Source: Buttiauxella gaviniae (GTDB taxonomy: Bacteria; Pseudomonadota; Gammaproteobacteria; Enterobacterales; Enterobacteriaceae). Taken from it: DNA of 64,000 nucleotides. Where the stretch lies: NCBI RefSeq assembly GCF_040786275.1, contig NZ_JBFMVT010000002.1:2480001-2544000 (forward strand), written 5' to 3'. Each line of letters starts with the position of its first letter. Position 1 is the stretch's first letter. A program made the translations under genes and the position numbers. Under the pieces are notes generated by a model. It had not been told where the DNA came from. It ran no database searches and saw nothing but the letters and a program-made list of their open reading frames with translations. This document shows, piece by piece, positions 8,238-17,735 of this stretch.

Positions 8238-9406
8238 AACCAAAGCAAACCTTTGCCGATCTTTCAGTGTTGGCCGACCAGTTGCGCACCAAACTAGAGA
8301 CGATGAAAGTCATTCTACTCTACGCATATAACGGCACAGGGAAGACAAGACTGTCTATGGCGTTCAAAGATGCAGGTAAAAAAACAATTCACCGTCCTTT
8401 TTCGGCTGGTGATCATGTAGGCCAGCCACTCACAATAACCGAAACGATTGGTGATACCCTATATTTCAATGCGTTCACCGAAGATATGTTTCACTGGAAC
8501 AATGATCTGGAAGGTGATGCGGATCGACGCTTGATGCTCAATAGGGATTCGCGATTTTTTCAGGGTCTTTTTGAGTTGGAAATGGATAACCGTATAAGGC
8601 CATTGTTACAGCGTTACACTGATTTTGACTTTCGCATTGATACCGAAGAATGGGCAATACGCTTCTCACGCACAGTTGATGGGCAACTCATTGATAATAT
8701 AAAAGTTTCTCGAGGCGAAGAAAATATTTTCATTTGGTGTTTCTTCATAGCTATTGTACAATTAGCGCTTGATGGGGCTGATGCTTACCAGTGGGTAAAG
8801 TATGTGTACATCGACGATCCTATATCTTCACTAGATGAGCATAACGCCATCACAGTTGGTAGCCATCTGGCGCAATTACTGAACAAATCTGATAATCCAT
8901 TGAAAGTTGTGATCTCGTCACATCATCCATTATTTTTCAATGTCATGCATAATGAACTTGATGCTCGCAAATCCAAAAAGGTCGCAGCCTATTTTTTATC
9001 AAGATCTAGGGCTGATGGTAGTTATTCCCTGACTTATACAGGTGCAACGCCGTTCTTTCATCATGTCGCGATACTCACCGAGTTGTATAAGGCAGAGCAA
9101 TCAGGTGAGCTTTATACCTATCATTTCAATATGTTGCGTTCAGTTCTGGAAAAATCAGCCAGTTTCCATGGCTTCTCAAACTTCTCATCCTGCATTGCGC
9201 AGGATGCTGATGATCCAGAAAGAATTTTACATTCGAGGCTCATCAATATTCTGAGCCATGGGAACTATTCGCTGTTTGAGCCTCAGCCTATGCTAGACGA
9301 GAATAAAGCATATTTCAGAAAAATTTTGAATGATTTTCTGCAGCGCTATCCATTTAATCCTGATTTATTTCCTCAGCCGATTGAGGAAGGTGAAGAAAAA
9401 TTATGA
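8234..9406 (+). CDS. prrC: PrrC-type anticodon nuclease embedded in the type I R-M operon
   Basis: 390 residues, the length of Escherichia PrrC. The N-terminal two thirds is an ABC-type NTPase: Walker A NGTGKT at 33-38, an FNAFTEDMFHWNNDL segment characteristic of PrrC, signature-like SRGEE at 159-163, Walker B YIDDPISSLDE with D194/D195, and the H-loop His at 230. The C-terminal part keeps the anticodon-nuclease triad as R302, E306 and H342 (known in PrrC as Arg320, Glu324, His356). In the prr locus this enzyme is held silent by the type I complex and cuts tRNA-Lys in the anticodon loop when a phage inhibits restriction. The start overlaps hsdS and the stop overlaps hsdM, both as ATGA, so it is tightly coupled to its host complex. 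Confidence 0.9.
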   Translation: MKPKQTFADLSVLADQLRTKLETMKVILLYAYNGTGKTRLSMAFKDAGKKTIHRPFSAGDHVGQPLTITETIGDTLYFNAFTEDMFHWNNDLEGDADRRLMLNRDSRFFQGLFELEMDNRIRPLLQRYTDFDFRIDTEEWAIRFSRTVDGQLIDNIKVSRGEENIFIWCFFIAIVQLALDGADAYQWVKYVYIDDPISSLDEHNAITVGSHLAQLLNKSDNPLKVVISSHHPLFFNVMHNELDARKSKKVAAYFLSRSRADGSYSLTYTGATPFFHHVAILTELYKAEQSGELYTYHFNMLRSVLEKSASFHGFSNFSSCIAQDADDPERILHSRLINILSHGNYSLFEPQPMLDENKAYFRKILNDFLQRYPFNPDLFPQPIEEGEEKL

Positions 9407-11010
9407 CTGAGTTTGACAAACAAAAACTGGGCAAAACACTCTGGAATATAGCCGATCAATTACGTGGTGCTATGAATGCGGATGATTTCCGCGACTATAT
9501 GCTGGCATTTTTATTCCTGCGGTATCTTTCGGATAATTACGAAGCTGCTGCTCAAAAAGAACTAGGAGTAGATTACCCTAAACTGAAAGAAGAGGAATAT
9601 CATTCGCCGCTGACCTTGTGGTATGAGCAAAATAAGCAGGATATTCCTGAGTTTGAAAAACTGATGCGCCGTAAAGTGCATTACGTAATCGAGCCTCAGT
9701 ATCTTTGGGCGGGTATAGCTGAGATGGCACGAACCCAACATGTGAAACTGCTTAATACATTACAGGCGGGCTTTAAGTACATTGAGGAAGAATCTTTCGC
9801 CAGTGTTTTCCGGGGATTGTTCTCAGAAATCAATCTTGCCTCAGAAAAACTAGGCAAAACATACAGTGAAAGAAATGACCGTCTTTGCAAGATAATTAAA
9901 GAGATTGCTGAAGGGCTGAAACAGTTCTCTACAGACAGCGACGCATTAGGTGATGCTTACGAGTATCTGATTGGTCAATTTGCAGCTGGGTCAGGTAAGA
10001 AAGCCGGCGAGTTCTACACTCCGCAGCGTATTTCAGATATTCTGTCAGCCATCGTCACTCTGGACAGCCAGGAGCCAGCTACAGGCAAGCGCTCGCATCT
10101 GGATAGCGTTTTCGACTTTGCCTGCGGCTCTGGCTCACTGTTGCTCAACGTGCGTCGCCTGATGGGCCCACACGGCATAGGCAAGATTTACGGACAAGAG
10201 AAAAACATCACCACCTACAACCTGGCACGCATGAACATGCTGCTGCACGGGGTGAAAGATTCAGAGTTTGATATTTTTCACGGTGATACTTTGCTAAATG
10301 ATTGGGACATGCTACGCGAGACCAATCCGGCTAAAATACCCCGGTTTGATGCCGTGGTGGCTAACCCTCCATTCAGCTATCGTTGGGAACCGGCAGAAAC
10401 ATTAGCCGATGACGCACGCTTTAAAAATTATGGCTTGGCACCTAAATCTGCTGCTGATTTTGCCTTCCTTCTACATGGCTTCCATTTTTTAAAAGAAGAT
10501 GGGGTAATGGCAATTATCCTTCCTCATGGCGTACTTTTCCGTGGTGGCGCTGAAGCACGCATCCGTACGAAGCTGCTTAAGGATGGTCATATCGATACAA
10601 TAATTGGCCTACCTGCGAATCTGTTCTTTTCTACAGGAATCCCTGTATGTATTCTGGTGCTGAAAAAATGCAAAAAGCCAGATGATATATTATTCATCAA
10701 CGCCGCTGATCACTACGAACCAGGTAAACGACAGAACCAGCTTTCGTCTGATCATATTAATAAAATTATCGATACTTATAAGTTCCGTAAAGAGGAACCT
10801 CGCTATGCGCGTCGCGTTAGCATGAAAGAGATTGAGAAGAATGAATTTAATCTGAATATTTCACGTTATGTAAGTACGACAAAGGCTGAAGCAGAAGTCA
10901 ACCTTGCTTTAGTATATGATGAGCTTATTTCGCTGGAGAATCAGATAAAATCAGCAACTCAGAAACATAACGAATTTCTAAAGGAACTAGGGTTGCCTCT
11001 TTTACCTTAG
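9403..11010 (+). CDS. hsdM: Type I restriction enzyme, M (methyltransferase) subunit
   Basis: 535 residues. An N-terminal helical HsdM region (WNIADQLRGAMNADDFRDYML) precedes the N6-adenine methylase domain, with SAM motif FDFACGSGSLLLNV and catalytic NPPF at 321-324. It methylates adenines in the site defined by HsdS and is needed for both modification and restriction. It is the last gene of the operon, overlapping prrC by four bases, and is followed by a convergent hairpin. Confidence 0.95.
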   Translation: MTEFDKQKLGKTLWNIADQLRGAMNADDFRDYMLAFLFLRYLSDNYEAAAQKELGVDYPKLKEEEYHSPLTLWYEQNKQDIPEFEKLMRRKVHYVIEPQYLWAGIAEMARTQHVKLLNTLQAGFKYIEEESFASVFRGLFSEINLASEKLGKTYSERNDRLCKIIKEIAEGLKQFSTDSDALGDAYEYLIGQFAAGSGKKAGEFYTPQRISDILSAIVTLDSQEPATGKRSHLDSVFDFACGSGSLLLNVRRLMGPHGIGKIYGQEKNITTYNLARMNMLLHGVKDSEFDIFHGDTLLNDWDMLRETNPAKIPRFDAVVANPPFSYRWEPAETLADDARFKNYGLAPKSAADFAFLLHGFHFLKEDGVMAIILPHGVLFRGGAEARIRTKLLKDGHIDTIIGLPANLFFSTGIPVCILVLKKCKKPDDILFINAADHYEPGKRQNQLSSDHINKIIDTYKFRKEEPRYARRVSMKEIEKNEFNLNISRYVSTTKAEAEVNLALVYDELISLENQIKSATQKHNEFLKELGLPLLP

Positions 11011-11041
11011 GTTATTTGATTTTGTTTTCTATCATAGAACA

Positions 11042-11069
11042 ATGCTCTTATCTTTTAAGATAAGAGCAT
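11042..11069. terminator. Bidirectional hairpin between hsdM and the convergent gene
   Basis: ATGCTCTTATCTT, a TT centre and the exact complement form a 13-bp stem between two converging genes, with T-rich flank. A shared terminator is the simplest reading. Confidence 0.65.
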
Positions 11070-11075
11070 ATCTCT

Positions 11076-11939
11076 TTAACAGATCAGCTCTCCAGCAAGT
11101 GAATAAATCTGATCGTATGGTGGAGTATTACGTTTTGACCAGTCATGGATCCGGTAAGATAATTCTTCAGCAGAACTGACTCTGGATTTAATGGCTATCC
11201 TGCACTCGTTTTCAATTATAAAGGCATAAAGTGCCGGTGCGAGAGCTTCGGATAATGTAACTTTACTGGTAAACGTTTCGCCGTTCTCTACTTTCTCTGT
11301 CAGTATTCTGATAAGCTCATTTCTAATAAGTGCGGCTCCACTTTTCTGAACGGTGTTCTTACCTCCCTGACTTGATTGTTCCTTTCTCATCAACCGGTGA
11401 CTTTCACTCTGCGCTATTTCAGCCCAGCCCCTGAATTGACCATAAAGCTCGTTTGCTTTGATTAGAGCATTGTAATACGCGTACGAATTTTTTGGCGTAA
11501 AGCAATGGCGGGCAAGAAGAAAAAAATAACAGGCAGACTCGAAGGCATTAAGATACAACGGTTCGCCAAATATGGCGTGTATCCGATTGAGCCCCTCGAC
11601 GATCTTCTGCTCAGTGGCAAAATGCGTGTCTAATCTTTCCAGAAACAGGCTGAAATCGGGTTTCTCCTGCACAACCCATAACTGTAGTTCCGTTATTTCA
11701 TCCGGAGAAATGAGGCCATCCTGAAACCAGGACAGACTCGCAGCACGCCAGACGGTATATGCCCGCTCCAGATGATGTATAAAACGTTTCTCAACGCGGG
11801 TCAGTCCATCCCAGATTTCCCATAGCGATTCCCCCTCCAGGTTAACCGGGGGAGACAGATAAATGTTGCGGAAATGGTCAATGAAAAAATCAGCAGGTTC
11901 GATTCCTTTTTTATTTCTGAACAGTATCTTTTTTTGCAT
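11076..11939 (-). CDS. Hypothetical protein, island-specific
   Basis: 287 residues, mostly helical by composition, with no signal peptide or membrane segment and no catalytic motif that I recognise. Several aromatic-rich helices occur in the middle (SACYFFLLARHCF) and a charged linker with SSQGGKN near residue 195. The gene faces hsdM and diverges from the AlpA-type gene. Function unknown. Confidence 0.7.
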   Translation of the reverse strand: MQKKILFRNKKGIEPADFFIDHFRNIYLSPPVNLEGESLWEIWDGLTRVEKRFIHHLERAYTVWRAASLSWFQDGLISPDEITELQLWVVQEKPDFSLFLERLDTHFATEQKIVEGLNRIHAIFGEPLYLNAFESACYFFLLARHCFTPKNSYAYYNALIKANELYGQFRGWAEIAQSESHRLMRKEQSSQGGKNTVQKSGAALIRNELIRILTEKVENGETFTSKVTLSEALAPALYAFIIENECRIAIKSRVSSAEELSYRIHDWSKRNTPPYDQIYSLAGELIC

Positions 11940-12163
11940 ATCCCTTCAGCCTGTGGTCGGGTTCGATGGGTTTGATTAAAGATCACGTTACAGCCATGCC
12001 AGGATCTTCGTCAAGAGTCGGTACCAGAGTGGGATGGTGGGGAAAAAAAGCGAAAAACGAATGAAAAATTAAATTGACTGCTACCGTTTACCCACCCGTT
12101 TTCGCTTTTGTACTCTTGGTTCCGGAGCACAGTGCTCCCGCTATCAACCATGAGGAACCCACA

Positions 12164-12454
12164 ATGACCAACCCGCCACAAGCTGAATATCCGGTTTACG
12201 AAAACCGGCATGAGAACATACAAACTGAAACCCCACTTCCACAAGATGTTGAAAAACGGACCCGCTTTGCAATGGGCGATGACATTCTGCTCAGCATGAA
12301 AGACATTACTGCTCATAGCGGTCTTAGTGACAAGCATTACTATTCCCTTATTTCCAGAGGTATGTTTCCCCGACCGCTGAAAATTGGTCGCTCAAGTCGC
12401 TGGAGAAAAAGTGACTATGAAGCATGGTTAAATGAGCGGGACACAAATCGCTAG
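12164..12454 (+). CDS. AlpA-family excisionase/regulator
   Basis: 96 residues from the ATG at 12164, with GAGGA seven bases upstream. The C-terminal half is an AlpA/MerR-like winged helix: LSMKDITAHSGLSDKHYYSLISRG then FPRPLKIGRSSRWRKSDYEAWL. In CP4-57, AlpA switches on the integrase for excision; a similar role here is inferred. It lies upstream of a DUF3987 gene, as in other P4-type elements. The N-terminal 35 residues are extra relative to minimal AlpA, so an internal start is possible. Confidence 0.85.
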   Translation: MTNPPQAEYPVYENRHENIQTETPLPQDVEKRTRFAMGDDILLSMKDITAHSGLSDKHYYSLISRGMFPRPLKIGRSSRWRKSDYEAWLNERDTNR

Positions 12455-12659
12455 TAATCTGGACTGCAATATCGCTTACTGAAACGATTTGTATTAATGG
12501 GATTATCTAAAGTACGAGAAAATACGCACGCCTGTAATTGAAAAATAAGTTATCTGTACCAGCATATTTATCACATTAACCCCGTGAGGGGAACAGCTAT
12601 ACCTGCTGTTCATCAGCTGGTATATGTCTTATGCTCTTTAACAATAAGGAACCATTATC

Positions 12660-14267
12660 ATGAATCTGCCCTTGCAGAATTATCAGGGGGGGACTCCTGA
12701 TCAACAAAATCTGTCTGTAATCGCCTCTGAAACACGATCATTTCCAATAAAGTCTCTTCCCACAAAAATCAGCAATGCAATCATCGCTACGAGCGTAAAT
12801 AAAAAAGTCTCTGTAGAGATTGCTGCCAGTTCATTTTTGGCTGCTGCTTCTCTTGCCTGCCTCCCGCTGATTGAAGTGATACCTGTACATACAAAGATCC
12901 CTGAGCCCGCCGTGCTCAATTTTCTGGTTGTTGCAGGGTCCGGTAGTGGAAAGTCTACGGTGTTGAGAGCAGTCATGCAGGTCTTTCATGATTTTTCATC
13001 AGTGGTGAATGATGAATATAAAAATCTATTGAACCAATTTCAGGCCGATACAAGCCTGTGGGAGGAAAATAAAAAGGCCTTGGCCCGAAACCTACGGCAG
13101 GCGACGTCCAGCAACTACGGTCGTGAAGATGCAGAAGCGGCTATGGAGGAACATCTTAAGAATAAACCGAAGAAACCTGTCCGGTTTAAGTTTTTATATC
13201 AGGATATATCTAACGGTGAGCTTATCAAAAGCCTCGGAGATAATCCTGATGCTGGTATTTTCTCTGAAGAAGCGGTGACATTTTTCAAATCTAGGGCTAA
13301 AAACGATCCGGGTATATTTAACCTCGGATGGGATGGTGCTCCATATTCATATCAACGTGACGGAGTGGATTGTGAAATCAATCTTCGCCTGATGTTTTGC
13401 CTGATGGTTCAGCCCGATATTTTTGATGAATATATCACCAGGAACCAGGCAACAGGAAGAGGGAGCGGTTTCCTTGCCCGTTTTCTGGCAGTCAAAGTAG
13501 ATGGAGAATGTAAATATCAGGATGGCGATTTTAGTCATATGAATCGCGCCCTTGAAGAATTTGATAACAGAGTTCAGGAGCTATTAAAACAGGCAAAGCA
13601 ACGATTTTATAATGGCAGCACTGATAAGCAACAACTTATTCTGTCGCCTCAAGCTATTGCATTCATGGGCGAGAAACGCGCCGAAATGAAGCAAAAAATA
13701 ATTGAAGGAGGCCCATGGGAGCATATTAAGGATATTGCACTTAAATCTGGTGCTAACGTATTACGGCTGGCGGCAATTCTTCACTACTTTGATGAGCGAC
13801 CAGGAAATGAGATATCGCTTTCAGCAATTGAATGTGCTCAGCGGATCATTGATTGGTATATGCAACAGGCTTGTAATGTATTTTATAAAAACTCGCATTT
13901 TTTCCTTTTTGAAAAAGATGTACTGGAAGTGTACCACTGGATCCACAACAAAATGATGATAGAAGGAGTTGCTATAATCTCCAAGTCAGAAATTATGCGT
14001 CTGGGGCCAAAGCATAAGGATAATAATCTCCGACTTGCCAGTAAACTGGAACCCATACTGGATCAACTGGCATGGCAAAAGAGAATTTATTTGATTCAGA
14101 ATTACACAGGAGGCCCTGTTTATATCATTCTGGCTAATTCACTCGGCGTTTTTCAGGATCCACGTGTACGGCTAGACTTATTCCCTCATGGAATCAGATG
14201 TCTTGAGCCCGATTATGCACCTGAAAGGGTGTCTCTGAACTTGCCAAATTTGACGTTCACTTGGTGA
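12660..14267 (+). CDS. DUF3987 (YfjI-like) P-loop protein
   Basis: 535 residues behind AAGGA. A P-loop is visible as VVAGSGSGKST near residues 94-104, followed by a long helical region and DPGIFNLGWDGAPYSYQRDG, features of the DUF3987/YfjI family of mobile-element proteins that resemble primase-associated helicases. A replication or maintenance role in the island is suggested by family and context but not shown. It follows AlpA by 205 bp, probably in its own transcript. Confidence 0.8.
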   Translation: MNLPLQNYQGGTPDQQNLSVIASETRSFPIKSLPTKISNAIIATSVNKKVSVEIAASSFLAAASLACLPLIEVIPVHTKIPEPAVLNFLVVAGSGSGKSTVLRAVMQVFHDFSSVVNDEYKNLLNQFQADTSLWEENKKALARNLRQATSSNYGREDAEAAMEEHLKNKPKKPVRFKFLYQDISNGELIKSLGDNPDAGIFSEEAVTFFKSRAKNDPGIFNLGWDGAPYSYQRDGVDCEINLRLMFCLMVQPDIFDEYITRNQATGRGSGFLARFLAVKVDGECKYQDGDFSHMNRALEEFDNRVQELLKQAKQRFYNGSTDKQQLILSPQAIAFMGEKRAEMKQKIIEGGPWEHIKDIALKSGANVLRLAAILHYFDERPGNEISLSAIECAQRIIDWYMQQACNVFYKNSHFFLFEKDVLEVYHWIHNKMMIEGVAIISKSEIMRLGPKHKDNNLRLASKLEPILDQLAWQKRIYLIQNYTGGPVYIILANSLGVFQDPRVRLDLFPHGIRCLEPDYAPERVSLNLPNLTFTW

Positions 14268-14805
<538 letters not shown>

Positions 14806-16059
14806 ATGACACAATGTGATCGGAGTAATTGTAAAAAGGAAATACTCAGACGAACAGAAGCTGGTAATGCAGGCCTTTGTGAGAAGCATTATCAGACATT
14901 TTTATTTAATCAACAAAATCAGGAGGTGAAGTTATTAAGTATGTGCCAGTGTTGCGGTGATTCTCTGGCAGAGACAAGAAATGAAAAGTATTGTAGTGCA
15001 GCATGCCGTCAGAAAGGTTCACGTAAAATTAATACCAACAATACCGTAAGTATTCTGAATTCATCATACTGGAAGCACATTAATAGTACCTATACACGTA
15101 ATCCACTGGTATTAGGATCTATTACTGGACCAGGGGATGTGGTGGATTTTCACCAGCTATATCAGATAAAAGCCCGTCATCAGCGAAGCTATACCATTCT
15201 TACTTACGAGTGGGGACAGGAAAAAATGAAGCTTGTGGCGTTGCTGTGTATTGAAATATGTCATATGTATCCAAATGGGAAAGGAGGTGCAAACATAGCA
15301 GGTAATTTGATTATAGCTCCTGAATTAATAAACCGCAGAAACAGAGATGTAATACCTTATCAGGGCCATGGTTTCGACGGTATCAAATCAGCAGGTGAAT
15401 GTATTCCATTTAACGGAAGTTTGTATGATGGACTGGTAGAGCGGTATGGCGTCTTAACGGTTAACGAAGAATTGAGCCGAGTCACACCTGTCAGACGCTT
15501 TCATGGTAATGTTCCCAGAAAGATTGAGTTTGGTGGTATTGAGCAACAACTTCCCTTGTTCACGCTGCTTCATGGGGAATTGTGGCGTCTTGGACATCAC
15601 AGAATTTCAGAATGCCTGGGGGAGATCCGGCAGCTGTTCCCTGAATATCCTTTGTATCTGGAGCTACTGGCGATTGTGGGGTTCCATGCGGTGCTATCTG
15701 GCGATCCCGATCGCGTCATGGCGCTTTTATGCCGTGTTTTTAATAAATGCTTTGATGTCACCTCGTCATTACGCGAGCCACACAAGCAGTGTATCGGTCT
15801 GATGTACCGCTTATTGCGTAAGTATCTTCGTCGCTACTTCAGTGTTGAGATAGACAGCAGAGAGGCTGTGGTGGCGTTCTACAATGGCTTCTACTCACAG
15901 GAGATAATCGCGCCTGGCGATGCCGACGATGAAGTTGTGTGTTATCGCTATTCCACTGGCATCAAACATTCTTCCACCACCTTTTTTTATGTACTACCAC
16001 AGAAGAAGGAACCCGTCGATTTATGGCGTCTTATGGGGGAAGATCTTACTTTTGAGTGA
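14806..16059 (+). CDS. Zinc-finger protein with possible HNH-like (HNN) core
   Basis: 417 residues. Two cysteine clusters occupy the N-terminus: C4, C9, C25 and H28, then CQCC at 47-50 with C63 and C67. A segment CHMYPNGKGGANIAGNL continuing to LINRR places H153, N167 and N176 at HNH-like spacing, suggesting a degenerate or variant His-Me finger nuclease. The C-terminal half is helical and unrecognised. The heptamer array lies just upstream. Function unknown; nuclease activity is a guess. Confidence 0.7.
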   Translation: MTQCDRSNCKKEILRRTEAGNAGLCEKHYQTFLFNQQNQEVKLLSMCQCCGDSLAETRNEKYCSAACRQKGSRKINTNNTVSILNSSYWKHINSTYTRNPLVLGSITGPGDVVDFHQLYQIKARHQRSYTILTYEWGQEKMKLVALLCIEICHMYPNGKGGANIAGNLIIAPELINRRNRDVIPYQGHGFDGIKSAGECIPFNGSLYDGLVERYGVLTVNEELSRVTPVRRFHGNVPRKIEFGGIEQQLPLFTLLHGELWRLGHHRISECLGEIRQLFPEYPLYLELLAIVGFHAVLSGDPDRVMALLCRVFNKCFDVTSSLREPHKQCIGLMYRLLRKYLRRYFSVEIDSREAVVAFYNGFYSQEIIAPGDADDEVVCYRYSTGIKHSSTTFFYVLPQKKEPVDLWRLMGEDLTFE

Positions 16060-16153
16060 AGGATATTCCAGATATTTTTGCGGCTATATTACTTATTTGA
16101 ATAGATCAGGAATCTATTCTGCAACGGTGAATAAACCACTTCCTGCATGACTT

Positions 16154-16190
16154 ACCCGGTTCGTTACTGATGTAGCGTTCCGGGTTTTTT
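16154..16190 (+). terminator. Hairpin terminator
   Basis: ACCCGG and CCGGGT pair around a loop and are followed by six T residues, about 95 bp after the zinc-finger gene and ahead of the convergent glycosyltransferase gene. Confidence 0.65.
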
Positions 16191-16255
16191 AGTTTTATGC
16201 GGCAATTCTCTGTTGCATCTATCTCGCGAGATTCGCCGCTGCGTAACCTCACTGG

Positions 16256-17200
16256 CTACAGGTAAATCTTTCTCACAAGTTTCAGCACAAAAAAGAGGTC
16301 GCTCAGACTGCTGACCCCTGCAATCAACTGACGCAACGCGATTCTCTGCCTGAACAGCTGTCGGGCTGCCTGCCGGTTGGCAATCTTACGCCGGAACAAC
16401 CCGAGAAAATGGCGACACTCAACCAGCGCATGCCTTCTCAGAGGCTTCCTTATCTCATTGTGTTGCGGCAGGGATGAAAGAGCGAGAATGTCGCTGATAA
16501 CGTCAATGTAGCTATGTGCACGGATATCGTAGTAGTCCTGTCGGTGGGTAATCGATGCCGGGTTCGTGATGTAGAAATAGTCTTTTCTGTCAGCGAAATA
16601 AAACAGGCCGTTTGCAGCGGCCAGGTTAATCGTCCAGAGGATGTCCTTGTGGCTTTTACCCTCCTGAAAACGCAGATTATTCTTCCTGATGTAGGACGAG
16701 CGTACCATCTGCAGCCACAGGTAATGCGGCCATTCTTTCTGCGCCACGCAATGCTGTATCCACGCATGCCCGTTGAGTGCCTGAGCATAGGGCTGCTTAC
16801 GATGAACCGGTCGCCGTTGCAGGCAACTGCTGTCGGTGTACCAGCCATTGAAAAGGGCAACATCAGCCTGGGCCGCTCGTGCGCTTTTCAGTCTCTCCCG
16901 GAGAAAACCGTCTTCAATCCGGTCATCCGCATCCAGAAAAACCACCCATTCACCCCGGTGTACTGCCAGAGCGGCATTTCTTGCAGCATATACACCCTGA
17001 TTTTCCTGATGAACAAGAATCAGCCGCTCGTCGGTGATGGCGCTCAGTATGGTCGACGTTTCGTCGGTAGAGCCATCATCCACAACAATCACCTCAATGC
17101 TGAGTGTTTGCTCGCTGAGGAGCCCATGTACCTGATGGCCGATAGTGGCCTGCGCATTGAATACCGGGATAATGACGCTGACATCAATTTTAGGCTGCAT
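16256..17200 (-). CDS. Family 2 glycosyltransferase
   Basis: 314 residues. The N-terminal GT-A domain shows VSVIIPVFNAQ, VIVVDDGSTDETS and the metal-binding FLDADDRIE at 88-96, all standard for GT2 enzymes that transfer sugars from nucleotide donors. There is no transmembrane segment, so it would act on the cytoplasmic side. No other polysaccharide gene is nearby, which makes the acceptor unclear. A tiny Cys-rich ORF ends six bases before its start and is probably cotranscribed. Confidence 0.88.
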   Translation of the reverse strand: MQPKIDVSVIIPVFNAQATIGHQVHGLLSEQTLSIEVIVVDDGSTDETSTILSAITDERLILVHQENQGVYAARNAALAVHRGEWVVFLDADDRIEDGFLRERLKSARAAQADVALFNGWYTDSSCLQRRPVHRKQPYAQALNGHAWIQHCVAQKEWPHYLWLQMVRSSYIRKNNLRFQEGKSHKDILWTINLAAANGLFYFADRKDYFYITNPASITHRQDYYDIRAHSYIDVISDILALSSLPQHNEIRKPLRRHALVECRHFLGLFRRKIANRQAARQLFRQRIALRQLIAGVSSLSDLFFVLKLVRKIYL

Positions 17201-17206
17201 ATCAGG

Positions 17207-17374
17207 TTACGCTTTCCCTTTGCTGTCATCTTTCTGACGCCTGACGGGGAGGATGTGTTTCTCCCTGATTTCCTGCTCAGTATCAAATAAGCACTCGTCG
17301 CAGAATTCCTTATCAAGCCCAAACAGACGGCTGATGATGCCCCTTCTCTTGTTACATCTTGCACATCGTTTCAT
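17207..17374 (-). CDS. 55-residue zinc-ribbon-like small protein
   Basis: An ATG at 17374 behind AGGTGATG opens a 55-residue frame. Two pairs of cysteines, CARC near residue 4 and CDEC near residue 25, resemble a minimal zinc ribbon, and the tail is basic and charged. It is separated by six bases from the glycosyltransferase start, so the two likely share a transcript. Function unknown. Confidence 0.6.
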   Translation of the reverse strand: MKRCARCNKRRGIISRLFGLDKEFCDECLFDTEQEIREKHILPVRRQKDDSKGKA

Positions 17375-17735
17375 TACATCACCTGTATTCCTTTGACCCA
17401 GCCACCTTCAACCACGGTTTAGCAAAAACAAATAAAAACATAGTGTTAACAACCTTTCGCCACCGTGATTGGGTTGTCTTTACAAAAATATTAATTGATT
17501 ATACAGATCAATTTTATTAAATCGATCGATAAAAACGATCATGATATTACCGATTGCACGCACCCTGGCATAGGTTTTGGTCGGGTCATTTCCACGGCCG
17601 GAAGGGTTATCAACAGCGAAGAGGGCAGGATGAAGGTTTCCCGCTGATTAGCGGGTGATGAGTACGTTCAGGAAGTAAAACCATTCAGGGAAACAAGCCC
17701 GTTTCCCGTTCAGTAATAAAAAAGGAGAAAATTGA
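17375..17735. other. 361-bp AT-rich intergenic region
   Basis: Divergent promoter region between the Cys-rich small gene and the secreted-protein gene. An AT-rich tract around 17490-17555 contains ATCGATCGAT and other short palindromes. No gene is evident. Confidence 0.5.

Noticed and set aside
8234-9406. Generic RecF/SMC-type ATPase or RloC
   Set aside because: It lacks the long coiled coil and zinc hook of RloC, and it has the PrrC-specific FNAFTEDMFHWNNDL segment and the R-E-H triad.
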